Shown here piece after piece: positions 1 through 9,700 of a stretch of DNA of 64,000 nucleotides. The stretch lies in IMG/VR virus record IMGVR_UViG_3300044527_000952, positions 1 to 64,000 of that record. One strand, 5' to 3'. The position numbers and the translations under genes are program-made. The DNA is from a virus. Every line of letters starts with the position of its first letter. Within the stretch, counting starts at the first letter, position 1. The notes under the pieces are model-generated. The model searched no databases, had not been told where the DNA came from, and saw only the letters and a program-made list of their open reading frames with translations.

Positions 1-1
1 T

Positions 2-310
2 ACAGTAAGCAACTTTAATGTTTATTACATGCCTGAATATGCGGCATGGGCAGCAAGTAAAAATTTATTTGTGCATTATAATATATTGCATACTAGTGAA
101 AAATACTGTATACGTAATTTACCAACAATAGTTAAGGCACAACTTGTAGAACGATTAGTAGATTTTCCGATCATAGCAAATTTTGTTATGCTCCCACAGC
201 AAGAAGGTCATTGGAAAAAGTTTTTGGATGAACTTGAAATATTAGATAATTATCGTGGTCAAAGCTTTGTTGATACGTTCCCAAAATGGAGTGAGGTACT
301 AGGACTATAA
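2..310 (+). CDS. C-terminal fragment of a radical SAM family protein (5' end outside window)
   Basis: The frame is open from the first bases of the window, so this is the end of a longer gene and the ATG at 29 need not be its start. The C-terminal pattern (R-G-Q-S-F-x-D-T-F-P-K-W) matches the ends of the next radical SAM proteins (N-F-E-A-T-F-P-E at 324; N-F-L-K-T-F-P-Q at 4250). I therefore infer another member of the same paralogous family. No catalytic motif is inside the visible part. Confidence 0.6.
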   Translation, partial: TVSNFNVYYMPEYAAWAASKNLFVHYNILHTSEKYCIRNLPTIVKAQLVERLVDFPIIANFVMLPQQEGHWKKFLDELEILDNYRGQSFVDTFPKWSEVLGL

Positions 311-317
311 CTAAATA
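310..317 (+). promoter_or_regulatory. T4-type late promoter octamer, leaderless arrangement
   Basis: ACTAAATA ends 6 nt before the ATG at 324. No Shine-Dalgarno can fit in between. Confidence 0.5.
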
Positions 318-323
318 AAACTT

Positions 324-1739
324 ATGAATAAAGTCATTGAAATAAAACGTGAGGGCGATCTAAAAAATACAGTGTGTCAATTTGCATGGGATTATAGTGT
401 ATTAAATATCTCACGTAACGAATTACGTAATTGTTGTCGTTCACGAAGTCATAAAATACTACCTGAGGATTGGCGATTAGAGCGTGGACTATTTACGCAC
501 TTCCCACCTATTGTTAATGTGCGTAAAGATATGTTACGTGGTATACGCAATGAAGCATGTGGCGTATGTTGGGATATTGAAGATAGTGGTGCAAAAAGTG
601 CTAGAACAAGTTGGGATAGATTTGTCAACTTCATACAATCTAAAAAACTGTGGCCTACTTTATCACGTGATGAACTAAAAGAAAAGTTACAAAGTTTGAA
701 TGATAATGAAATAGAAATGCTAAGTCGTTTACCTCATACTAATATGATTGAAATTAGTTTAGGTAATATATGCGATTTAAAATGTTTATATTGTCATCAC
801 CATTATAGCTCACAATGGGCAGCAGAAGTTCTTAAATATGGTGAAATCAAGCCTGAAGAAATGGAAGCAGAACTTCCTAAAATTAAAGATACGATATATG
901 AAACATATTGGTGGGATTGGTTTGAAAACGAAAGTGGTTGGAACACTTATTGTATTAACTTTATTGGTGGTGAACCATTAATTATTGAAAAATTTTATAG
1001 CTATGCGGATAGAATATGTCAGTTTTATGAAGACCATAAGACTGAACAGAAGAATATAGATTTTAGTATTGTTACTAATTTCAACACACCTAAAAAGTTT
1101 TATGATCGCTTTTTAGATACAACGATGCGTATTGTTGCGGTGGAACAATTTACATTGGACTTTAACGTAAGCTGTGAAAGTATTGGCAAACGTGCAGAAT
1201 ATATTCGTACGGGCACTGATTGGGAAGTCATGACAGAAAATATAGAACATTATATTGAGTTTATTAATTTGATTGATCCTGAACAAAAGCGTATTATTTT
1301 TAATCTTCAAGTAGCGTTGAATGCATTGTGTATTTCAGATTTACCAAACTTTATGCGTTGGATCATTGATTTACAAGAGCGCACTAATAGAAAAATACAT
1401 TTACGTCAAAACCAAGTTAGTCATCCACATTGGCTAAGTCCATATATTTTACCCACTGAGTATTCAAAATATGTACAAGAAGCTATTGATATTATGGCAG
1501 AATCATTAAAAACATCTAAAGTTTCAGCAGGTACTTATAATTTATTTGGTCGATGGGATCATTATATGAGTTTCTTACAAACAGTAAAACGTGGGTTAGA
1601 AAATCCTGAAAAAAATACTAAAGCAAGAATAGAGTTTGCTGAGAATGTTGAAAAAATGCGTCAAAGACGTAATTTAAACTTTGAAGCTACATTCCCTGAA
1701 ATGATTCCATTTTTAATTGAGTGTAAAAAATTATCATGA
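324..1739 (+). CDS. Radical SAM protein with N-terminal twitch-like Cys region, subfamily A
   Basis: A 471-residue radical SAM enzyme. Cys150-x3-Cys154-x2-Cys157 (CDLKCLYC) is the SAM [4Fe-4S] motif and GGEP (215-218) is the SAM amino-group motif. Upstream lie Cys18, Cys37-Cys38 and Cys79-x2-Cys82-Trp, a pattern expected to bind an auxiliary cluster as in N-terminal twitch radical SAM proteins. It ends in an ATGA overlap with 1736, so the two are translationally coupled. It is paralogous to 4250..5605 (same N-terminal Cys layout, TFPE-type C-terminus). The substrate is unknown; neighbours suggest protein or glycan modification. Confidence 0.85.
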   Translation: MNKVIEIKREGDLKNTVCQFAWDYSVLNISRNELRNCCRSRSHKILPEDWRLERGLFTHFPPIVNVRKDMLRGIRNEACGVCWDIEDSGAKSARTSWDRFVNFIQSKKLWPTLSRDELKEKLQSLNDNEIEMLSRLPHTNMIEISLGNICDLKCLYCHHHYSSQWAAEVLKYGEIKPEEMEAELPKIKDTIYETYWWDWFENESGWNTYCINFIGGEPLIIEKFYSYADRICQFYEDHKTEQKNIDFSIVTNFNTPKKFYDRFLDTTMRIVAVEQFTLDFNVSCESIGKRAEYIRTGTDWEVMTENIEHYIEFINLIDPEQKRIIFNLQVALNALCISDLPNFMRWIIDLQERTNRKIHLRQNQVSHPHWLSPYILPTEYSKYVQEAIDIMAESLKTSKVSAGTYNLFGRWDHYMSFLQTVKRGLENPEKNTKARIEFAENVEKMRQRRNLNFEATFPEMIPFLIECKKLS

Positions 1740-3082
1740 ATTGGGATGAATATAAACGAGCAATAGCAGAAAATAGATTATTTGAATACATTGATCATGA
1801 ATATCAATGGGGGTTATCTAAGACTGAAGATTGGGAATCTTCTATACCAAGTAACTTTTGTGTTGCACCTTTTGTTAATATGACAATTACATCAGAAGGA
1901 ACTAACCGTCCATGCTGTAAATATGACGCATTTAAATCAGATGATTCTACCGAAACGGTAGCCAATACATCATTGATTAAATTATATAACAGTGATGAAA
2001 TTGAATCGCTTCGTGAGCAATTCATGAAAAACGAAAAACCCGACAAATGCAAAGTATGTTGGCTTGAGGAAGATAATAATATTAAAAGTTTAAGACAGTT
2101 ATATAATCATAATTGGATAAACAAACCATCATGGGGAAAACCACCTGAACCCAAGAAAGTAAATTTTGCTCAAGCATTTTACGGACAGCCAACTAATTTA
2201 GATTTAAAGTTGAGTAATTTATGTAATTTACGATGTAGAATTTGTGGTCCATGGTCAAGCACACAATGGATTAAGGATTATAACAACTTAGGTTGGGCAG
2301 ACAAACGTGCAATTAAAGTATGGACTGAAAATGCAAAAGAAAAACTATTAGTCAGTGATGAAAATAAACAAATATTAATGACTTGGGCTGAACGATTGTT
2401 ACGTATAGAGTTTTTTGGTGGTGAACCTATGATGCAACAAGAACACCATGACGTATTAGATTTGATGATAAATTCAGGTTCAAGTGAAAAACAAGCATTA
2501 TGCTATAACACCAATGGTACTATCTTTAGTCAAGATATCGTTGAAAAATGGCTTAATTTTGATTTTATTGTGGTAAATTTTAGTATTGATGATATCGGTC
2601 AACGTTTTGAATATCAAAGAAAAAACGCTGTATATCATGAAGTATTAAGTAATTTAGAAAATTATAAATTACTTTCATCACTATATAATTTTAAACATAA
2701 ATTTTTCATTTATATCACTGTAAGTATTTACAACGTTTTTTACCTTAAAGAAATTATTGAAGAACTTAGTTATTTGGAATTTCCTTTTATCTTAAATATA
2801 TTGCATCACCCACAAGATTTATCGATACTAAATATTCCAACTACTATAAAAAAAATAATAACAGAAAAACTTGCAGATGTTAGCAATGTAAACTATCACA
2901 CTCAAACCATTAAAGTAAATGATATTGTTGAATTTATGAATAGTAAAGAGTATGATGAAAAAGAATGGGTTAAATTTTGCAATTATAATACTAAAGTTGA
3001 TGGGTTAAGAGATGAAAAATTTAAAAACATATTTCCTGAATTTTATGAATTAATATTAGATGAAATACCAAGAATTTTATGA
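1736..3082 (+). CDS. Radical SAM protein with N-terminal twitch domain, subfamily B
   Basis: 448 residues. The SAM cluster motif is Cys163-x3-Cys167-x2-Cys170 (CNLRCRIC), followed by GGEP. The N-terminal twitch signature is Cys42-APF, Pro-Cys60-Cys61 and Cys105-x2-Cys108-Trp, typical of the N-terminal twitch radical SAM family. The start overlaps the stop of the previous gene (ATGA), as does the next gene, giving a coupled three-gene string. The C-terminus again has F-P-E-F. Substrate unknown. Confidence 0.85.
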   Translation: MNWDEYKRAIAENRLFEYIDHEYQWGLSKTEDWESSIPSNFCVAPFVNMTITSEGTNRPCCKYDAFKSDDSTETVANTSLIKLYNSDEIESLREQFMKNEKPDKCKVCWLEEDNNIKSLRQLYNHNWINKPSWGKPPEPKKVNFAQAFYGQPTNLDLKLSNLCNLRCRICGPWSSTQWIKDYNNLGWADKRAIKVWTENAKEKLLVSDENKQILMTWAERLLRIEFFGGEPMMQQEHHDVLDLMINSGSSEKQALCYNTNGTIFSQDIVEKWLNFDFIVVNFSIDDIGQRFEYQRKNAVYHEVLSNLENYKLLSSLYNFKHKFFIYITVSIYNVFYLKEIIEELSYLEFPFILNILHHPQDLSILNIPTTIKKIITEKLADVSNVNYHTQTIKVNDIVEFMNSKEYDEKEWVKFCNYNTKVDGLRDEKFKNIFPEFYELILDEIPRIL

Positions 3083-4257
3083 AAGTATTATGTAGCGCAC
3101 CATTTAATAGTTTAACTATTAATCCCAATAAAAGTGTAAACCCATGTTGTGCATGGGATTATAAAAAATCTGTTGGAAATCTAAACTTACAATCAATACA
3201 AGAAATTAGATCTAGTCCGTTGATGAAGGAAGTCAAGCAACACATGCTTGATGGTGTATGGCATGCAAGTTGCCGACATTGTAAACATCGTGAAAACGAA
3301 ACTAACACTAGTGTTCGATTAAATGTTTATAATAAAATACCTTATGATGAAACAGAAAAGATATTATATCTTGAATACAGTAGTACAAATACTTGTAATT
3401 TGGCGTGCTCAATGTGTGACGAAGATTGGAGTAGTACGTGGGTAGAACTATCTAATAAACATGGTTGGAACAATGATGGAAAGTATAAAATAGAACCTAT
3501 AAACCGTGATGTTGCACAGAAGTTGTTAGATAATATTGATTTATCAAATTTAATGACACTTTGGTTAAAGGGTGGTGAGCCATTCTTAAACAAAGAAAAT
3601 ATATTAGTATTAGAAAAATTAAAAGATATTGGTCAATTACCTAATGTTAATATTATGGTCACTACAAATTGTACTGTTATTAATGAGCCTATTTTAGAAC
3701 TATTAGAATTAGCTAAACAAGTTACGTTTGTTTGTAGTATTGATGCAGTAGGTATACTAAATGAATGGATTAGATTTGCTCCAAATACACAATTTAAAAG
3801 TAATACTGATAATATTACAAAAACATTGAAGCGTTTTTCATCTTTAAAGAATTTAAGCCATTTAACATTAAGTTGTGCAGTATCTGTTTTTAATATATTC
3901 AACTTACATGATCTAAGATTATGGTGGGAAAATGAAATTGTGCCTTTGTTTGCACATAAACTTAAAGAGGTAGGACCTAAAAAGGTTAGATTTGTTCATT
4001 TTGTTGTTGGTCCTGAAAATCAATCAGCAAGAGTTCTTACTCAACAGACATTAAATAATTTGATAGACTATTATACAAATTTGCATGTGAATCATAATCA
4101 TCACTATGAAACTGTCATTGAATATTTGAAAAAAGGTTACCTTGGAAATAAAATTCATAATTCATGGGTAAGTAGAACCGAGATATTAAATAAACTTAGA
4201 CCTTATAGAATAGAGGATATTGTCCCACAATTAGTGGATGAACTAATTACTAAGTAA
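3079..4257 (+). CDS. Radical SAM protein with N-terminal twitch domain, subfamily B
   Basis: 392 residues. N-terminal Cys5-SAPF, Pro-Cys23-Cys24 and Cys65-x2-Cys68 form the twitch-type auxiliary cluster site. The SAM motif is Cys106-x3-Cys110-x2-Cys113 (CNLACSMC), followed by GGEP (LKGGEPFL). Coupled to 1736 by ATGA overlap. Its 3' end converges on and overlaps by a few bases the 3' end of the minus-strand radical SAM gene at 4250. Closest relative in the window is 1736..3082. Confidence 0.85.
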   Translation: MKVLCSAPFNSLTINPNKSVNPCCAWDYKKSVGNLNLQSIQEIRSSPLMKEVKQHMLDGVWHASCRHCKHRENETNTSVRLNVYNKIPYDETEKILYLEYSSTNTCNLACSMCDEDWSSTWVELSNKHGWNNDGKYKIEPINRDVAQKLLDNIDLSNLMTLWLKGGEPFLNKENILVLEKLKDIGQLPNVNIMVTTNCTVINEPILELLELAKQVTFVCSIDAVGILNEWIRFAPNTQFKSNTDNITKTLKRFSSLKNLSHLTLSCAVSVFNIFNLHDLRLWWENEIVPLFAHKLKEVGPKKVRFVHFVVGPENQSARVLTQQTLNNLIDYYTNLHVNHNHHYETVIEYLKKGYLGNKIHNSWVSRTEILNKLRPYRIEDIVPQLVDELITK

Positions 4258-5605
4258 TCCATTCACTAAATTGCGGAAATGTTTTCAAAAAATTTGTATT
4301 TCTGCGATTATCTAATTCTTCAAAAAATATGGCAACTTCTTCACCCATATCTTTAGTTTCATTTATTGAACGATTGACTAATATAGCATCACGTGTTTGT
4401 ACTAAAAAATCTCTAAATACTACCCAATTATTATAAGGTTTAACTTTTTTATATCGTTCATCATTAAGTAGTTCGTTAAAGGTGTTAATGGGTGCATCAA
4501 GATATTGGGCAAACTCTTTTGGTGCATTCATTGGGCTTTGTTCTTTAGGCCAAGTAACAATGTTTCTATGAATATGAATAGGGTAATAAGTTTCAACACA
4601 ATGTTTAAAATAATCAGTATACTTATATAATGATGGTAACCCAACTAAGTTAATACATGGCATAAAATCTATAGATACTAAATCTTGTAATGACAATAAT
4701 TTTTCTAGATTATTTTTAAATCGGTTCCACTTTACACCATATCGTATGTACTCAAGTTCCTCTCCAATATTTTCACCACTTACTTGTATGATGACATTAA
4801 AATGTTCATTAAGTTTTGGTAGATAAGCTAAAAACTTTTTGAAATATGCCTCAGGTGTGTTCATATTAGTAGTAATACATAACTCGATCTTACTAATACC
4901 ATCACCATTTAATAAGTTTTCTACAGGTTGTAATCTTGGGTTTTTATTATGTATCTCGATAAGTTTATCAAAGCATTCATAAATTAAATCAGTAATAAGT
5001 GGCTCACCACCGATAAAACCAAACCGTATCAATTGTTTCATACCAACATCTGTGTACCATTGCCAAAACAATTCTTCTACTCTAGGGTCACGTGAACCAA
5101 TTTGACTACTTTCACGTGTCATTGCAATATTAAATTTTTTCTTTTCAGCATACCATTGTGTGCTATAATGTTCACTACAATAGGTACACTTAGCATCACA
5201 TGTATTATTAAGTACAATTTCTATAATATTAGCATAAGAACTTAGTTCTAAAGATGCATTAGTCAGTAATTCGTTTTTTGATTGTGGTTTATGACCTGTG
5301 TTACGATGCATGTATTCTTCAAATTTAATATCATTACGTGCACTTTTAAATCCTTTATTCTCTAAACTCCAACATGTATTACAATCACTGTGTTGATGAT
5401 TACGTAATAAACTATTCCTACGTTCAATATGTTCAGGCAGATTAGAAAACAAATCACTACCAAAAGATTGATATATTTCAGGAGTAATTTTTGTTCGCTC
5501 TGTTCTACAACAATATGTAAAACTAGGCTCACTCATATAGAATAGCAAGTAATCCCAAGCATAATTACACAATGTGTTAGGACGGTCGGGATAAATTGGT
5601 ATCAT
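4250..5605 (-). CDS. Radical SAM protein with N-terminal twitch-like Cys region, subfamily A
   Basis: 451 residues on the minus strand. N-terminal Cys13, Cys32-Cys33 and Cys75-x2-Cys78-Trp repeat the layout of 324..1739. The SAM motif CDAKCTYC lies near residue 140 and is followed by FIGGEP. The C-terminus N-F-L-K-T-F-P-Q matches the family. The start overlaps the TGA of 5602..6657 (ATGA), so the two minus-strand radical SAM genes form one unit facing the plus-strand trio. Confidence 0.85.
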   Translation of the reverse strand: MIPIYPDRPNTLCNYAWDYLLFYMSEPSFTYCCRTERTKITPEIYQSFGSDLFSNLPEHIERRNSLLRNHQHSDCNTCWSLENKGFKSARNDIKFEEYMHRNTGHKPQSKNELLTNASLELSSYANIIEIVLNNTCDAKCTYCSEHYSTQWYAEKKKFNIAMTRESSQIGSRDPRVEELFWQWYTDVGMKQLIRFGFIGGEPLITDLIYECFDKLIEIHNKNPRLQPVENLLNGDGISKIELCITTNMNTPEAYFKKFLAYLPKLNEHFNVIIQVSGENIGEELEYIRYGVKWNRFKNNLEKLLSLQDLVSIDFMPCINLVGLPSLYKYTDYFKHCVETYYPIHIHRNIVTWPKEQSPMNAPKEFAQYLDAPINTFNELLNDERYKKVKPYNNWVVFRDFLVQTRDAILVNRSINETKDMGEEVAIFFEELDNRRNTNFLKTFPQFSEWIT

Positions 5606-6657
5606 TTACGATCACCAAACAAAACATAATGTTCAGGTGCATATCCTTCCATAATTTCTGCACCACTATCATCTTCGGGTTTGGCAAACTTATTTTGCAT
5701 ACCTCCACGAATTGGTACAAATGCCCATGTACATAACTCAGTAAAATGTGGTATGCGTTTTAATTCTTCTTCTAGTGATAAAGATTCTTCAACATATTGT
5801 GGTGGCATCATAAATTTTACTTCAAGATGACCTACATTAAAGTTATTAGCTTTATACTTTTCATCTGTTACAGCTTCTACAACTTTAACAAATCTTGCTC
5901 GATCATAAAACTCAAAATGCACTGATAAGTTTAAATCACCATAATGTATAACCTCACGGTAATAGTCAGGCTTACGTGAACCATTACTGTGTAAGCTAAC
6001 ATGATGACCAAATGCGTTTAAATATCGTAACCAATCTAGAAAATCTTTATTAACCGTAGGCTCACCCCCACTAATAATAAAGTTAACACTATCACCATGC
6101 ATAAACTTTTCTTCAAGTAAGTTAGTTGCTTTAATTAAATCTTCTAATGGCTTATGTGGATCAGTATTGTTATGTATCCAAGGCCAACAATAAGAACAAT
6201 CGTAATTACATCGTCTGCCAATTTCCCAATAAATTTGTTTTTGGTTACTAGCATGTGTACGTTCCATAGCTACAAAGTTTGTAAGTTCAGGATTATTTCT
6301 ATCCATCAAGGTGTCTAATTCTTGACTTTGACGCAATAGTATGATTTTCTTTTCATCGGCTGCTTTAGGGATGAATAAATCTGCACCACATGAACAAACA
6401 TTTTTAGTACAATCAATCCATTTATTGGGTACTTCAAATGTATCCCATACACTGCCTAAGCGTCCACCAACACGGCAACTTGCAGTCCATACATATCCAT
6501 CCATATCAATGAATAAGCTATCGACACCTGCCCCGCATTTCCATCCTTGTAAGTAATTTAATTTTGCACCAACGAGTTCATCAGTGCTCCAATCTCGCCA
6601 ATTACCGTTGTCATCATAGGTACGAATTGGTTTACCTGCTGTTTTATGTAATCCCAT
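5602..6657 (-). CDS. Radical SAM protein with divergent N-terminal Cys region
   Basis: 351 residues. The SAM motif is CNYDCSYC, followed by W-P-W and then ISGGEP. About 100 residues upstream carry separate cysteines (K-C-G-A-G, S-C-R-V-G-G, C-T-K-N-V-C-S-C-G) that could hold an auxiliary cluster, spaced differently from the four other paralogs. First gene of the minus-strand pair. Shares a divergent promoter region with the giant repeat protein at 6703. Confidence 0.85.
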   Translation of the reverse strand: MGLHKTAGKPIRTYDDNGNWRDWSTDELVGAKLNYLQGWKCGAGVDSLFIDMDGYVWTASCRVGGRLGSVWDTFEVPNKWIDCTKNVCSCGADLFIPKAADEKKIILLRQSQELDTLMDRNNPELTNFVAMERTHASNQKQIYWEIGRRCNYDCSYCWPWIHNNTDPHKPLEDLIKATNLLEEKFMHGDSVNFIISGGEPTVNKDFLDWLRYLNAFGHHVSLHSNGSRKPDYYREVIHYGDLNLSVHFEFYDRARFVKVVEAVTDEKYKANNFNVGHLEVKFMMPPQYVEESLSLEEELKRIPHFTELCTWAFVPIRGGMQNKFAKPEDDSGAEIMEGYAPEHYVLFGDRK

Positions 6658-6665
6658 AGTAAAGA

Positions 6666-6673
6666 TATTTATT
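6666..6673 (-). promoter_or_regulatory. T4-type late promoter for the minus-strand radical SAM pair
   Basis: Read on the minus strand the octamer is AATAAATA and ends 8 nt before the ATG at 6657. No Shine-Dalgarno is visible. Confidence 0.5.
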
Positions 6674-6689
6674 GAGTTAATTTATGATT

Positions 6690-6697
6690 ATTAAATA
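6690..6697 (+). promoter_or_regulatory. T4-type late promoter, leaderless, for the repeat protein
   Basis: ATTAAATA ends exactly 5 nt before the ATG at 6703. Divergent from the minus-strand octamer about 17 bp away. Confidence 0.55.
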
Positions 6698-6702
6698 ATG
6701 TC

Positions 6703-9700
6703 ATGTATATTGAGCAAGAAGAACTAGATCGTAGAGAAGAATTATGGGAACAAGGTTATTGGGAAGTTCCTGAAGGTTTGGACACCACAGATTTTAATTT
6801 TAATTGGCGACCTGATCGCTTTGATCGTCCTTACATACACATATTTGGTACACAATGGCAACGTAGTGGTGGTCCACGATTCATTGTTCCAAATAATGAA
6901 GGTTATAAATTTCAATCAAACCAAATAGCAAAGAAATTGCCTAATATGAATAATTGGGTAATTAATAAAAAATATACAATTGAGTTTGATTATAGTTGGC
7001 ATCCTGATGACTTTGAACCACCTTATATTTGGACATTTGGTAATCAATATGTAAACGCATATGAAATGCCTACCGTTGAATATGTTGTAGAAGGTGCAAA
7101 AGAACGAAAATATATTACGGATATTATTGCAACATTAGTTAGTCGAGAAGATAATTGGAAAATATTGCACAATGTTCGAATTAATAAAGAAACGTTAAAG
7201 TGGTATCCTCATCCATATGAACCACCATATATTTATGTGTGGGGTAATCAATATTTAACGGCTGAAGAAATGCCTACTGTTGAGTATCATCAACCCACTG
7301 CTACAGAAAGAAAATACATACATGATTATCAATTTAAATTGATAGGGGATTCAAATAATTGGGTTATACATGAGGATATTGAAGATTTTCAAATTGATCC
7401 TTTATGGACCCCGCACCCACATGATCCACCTTATATCTATGTTTGGGGTAATAAATGGGTTAGTGGTAATATAAAACCAACGGTTGAATACCGTGTGCCA
7501 AATGCAGTAGATTATAAGTTTATGGGTGATAATATTCAATTAAAACCTGCAACAAAATGGAAGCAATTATTACCTATTGATACCACGTCATTTGATTTAA
7601 CATGGCGACCTAATCCTACTGAACCACCATACATTTATACTTGGGGGCATAAGTATGCTCCTATTGAAATTGAACCTGCGTTAGAATATTACGTAGAAGG
7701 TGCAACTGAACGAAAATATATGGTCGATCAGGTAGTGAAACTATTACCTGATATGGAAAAATGGAAAGTATTACTTCCTATTAATAAAGATAAATTTGAT
7801 TTAAGTTGGCGACCTGATCCACGTGAACCTGCATTTATCTATGTATGGGGCCATAAATTCTGTGACCCATCTATTGAGCCTGTATTAGAATTTCATGTAG
7901 AAGGTGCCACCGAACGCAAATACATGTCGGAAATTGTTGAACTATTACCTGACATGAATAATTGGCAATTATTACTACCAATTAATAAAGATAAGTTTGA
8001 TTTTAGTTGGAGACCCGATCCTACATCTCCACCTTATATCTATGTTTGGGGGCATAAGTATTGTGATGTTACGTTAGATCCTGCGTTAGAGTATCACGTA
8101 GTAGGCGCAACTGAACGCAAATATATGTCAGAAATTGTTGATTTATTACCTGATATGAGTCATTGGAAAGTATTAATTGCAGGAGCAGAGTTTAATTATG
8201 ATTGGCGACCTGACCCACGAGAACCCGCACTTATCTATGTATGGGGTAATAAATGGAATGATGCAGCCACCGAACCAACAGTAGAATATCACGTAGAAGG
8301 TGCAACTGAACGTAAATATATGTATGATAGTATTGCACTTTTGCCACAAGATACATCAAATTGGACTGTGCATAATGATGAAGATCGTCAAACGTTTGAC
8401 TTTAGTTGGCGACCAAACCCACATAGCCCACCACAAATTTACCAATGGAGCGATGGTGGACCAACCTATACAGTACAAGGTGGTACAGAAATTGTACTCA
8501 TCATGCGTGATGAATCGTATACATTAAAGAAAACACCACAATACTATATACAAACTACATTGGAAGATTTGATTGCTGAACATTTACATGAAGAATTTTG
8601 GGCATTAAATCCTGACATTGACTATTCTAATTTTGATTTTAATTGGAAACCAAATAGCGAAAACTTTAGACACATCAATGTATTTGGTAATGAACAATCT
8701 AAGAACACACAAACATATTATGTCAATGGTGTGATGTATGAACGTGGTTATCGTGAATATAATTATATTGAAAGTAGTAGCAAGCTTGATACTAAATTAG
8801 ATATCTTTTTTATTGACAAAAGCAATGCTTCTAGTAAAGAGAATTTACAACAGTTACAAACAAGATATCCAAATATCCAAACAACAAGATATCTTACAAA
8901 TTGGGTAGATACTATCTCACGCTGTGTTAAAAAAGCAAAGACAAAATTTGTATGGATTGTAAGTAGTGAATTAGACTATACCGAGTTTCAATTTGATTTT
9001 TATCCTGCACCATGGCAGGAAAATATGATACATGTTTTTGGTACACAATGGAGTCATTGGGGTAATACTTATCTAATCAATACCGAATTATGGGAATCAC
9101 AAATTGGCAATATTAAGATTGTTGAACATCTAAAGAATATAAACCATGTTCGTTCTAGAACAGCTACAATTGTAGAAAATGTATATGATACATTGTTGAT
9201 TAAGTTTTTAGGCACAGATTCTATTAATGCAAAGTATACAATAGATTATCGTGGTAGTTATCTTAATACTATTGATACTTGGTTAGAGCAAAACCCAACC
9301 ATTAAAGATAAGAAAAATTACAGTGCATGGGTATGTACTGACATTGTTGATTATAGTAACTTTGATTTTACATACCAATGTGATCCATTTCAACGTGAAC
9401 AAATTCATGTTTTTGCAAGTGAATTACATGGTATGAAACAAAAGTTTGGTGATACATTTTTATTAAATGTCAGTGAATATCTCAAGCATAGAAAAACATT
9501 TGAAAAGATAGAAGATTACCCACAAAAAGTAAACTATATTACGCATTTATATTCAACAAGGGTGCAACATCCTATTGTTGAACACAATGATGATACACAT
9601 GTTCAAAAAGTATTAGAGACTGATTTTAATAATTTTCCGTATATAGAATTTAAGAACAATGATTCGGTTGATAATATTACAATGATTCCTAGTTTATGGG

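Noticed and set aside
7400-8460. Possible CRISPR-like or tandem DNA repeats
   Set aside because: Repeats are long, coding, in frame and diverged at the DNA level. They are protein repeats.
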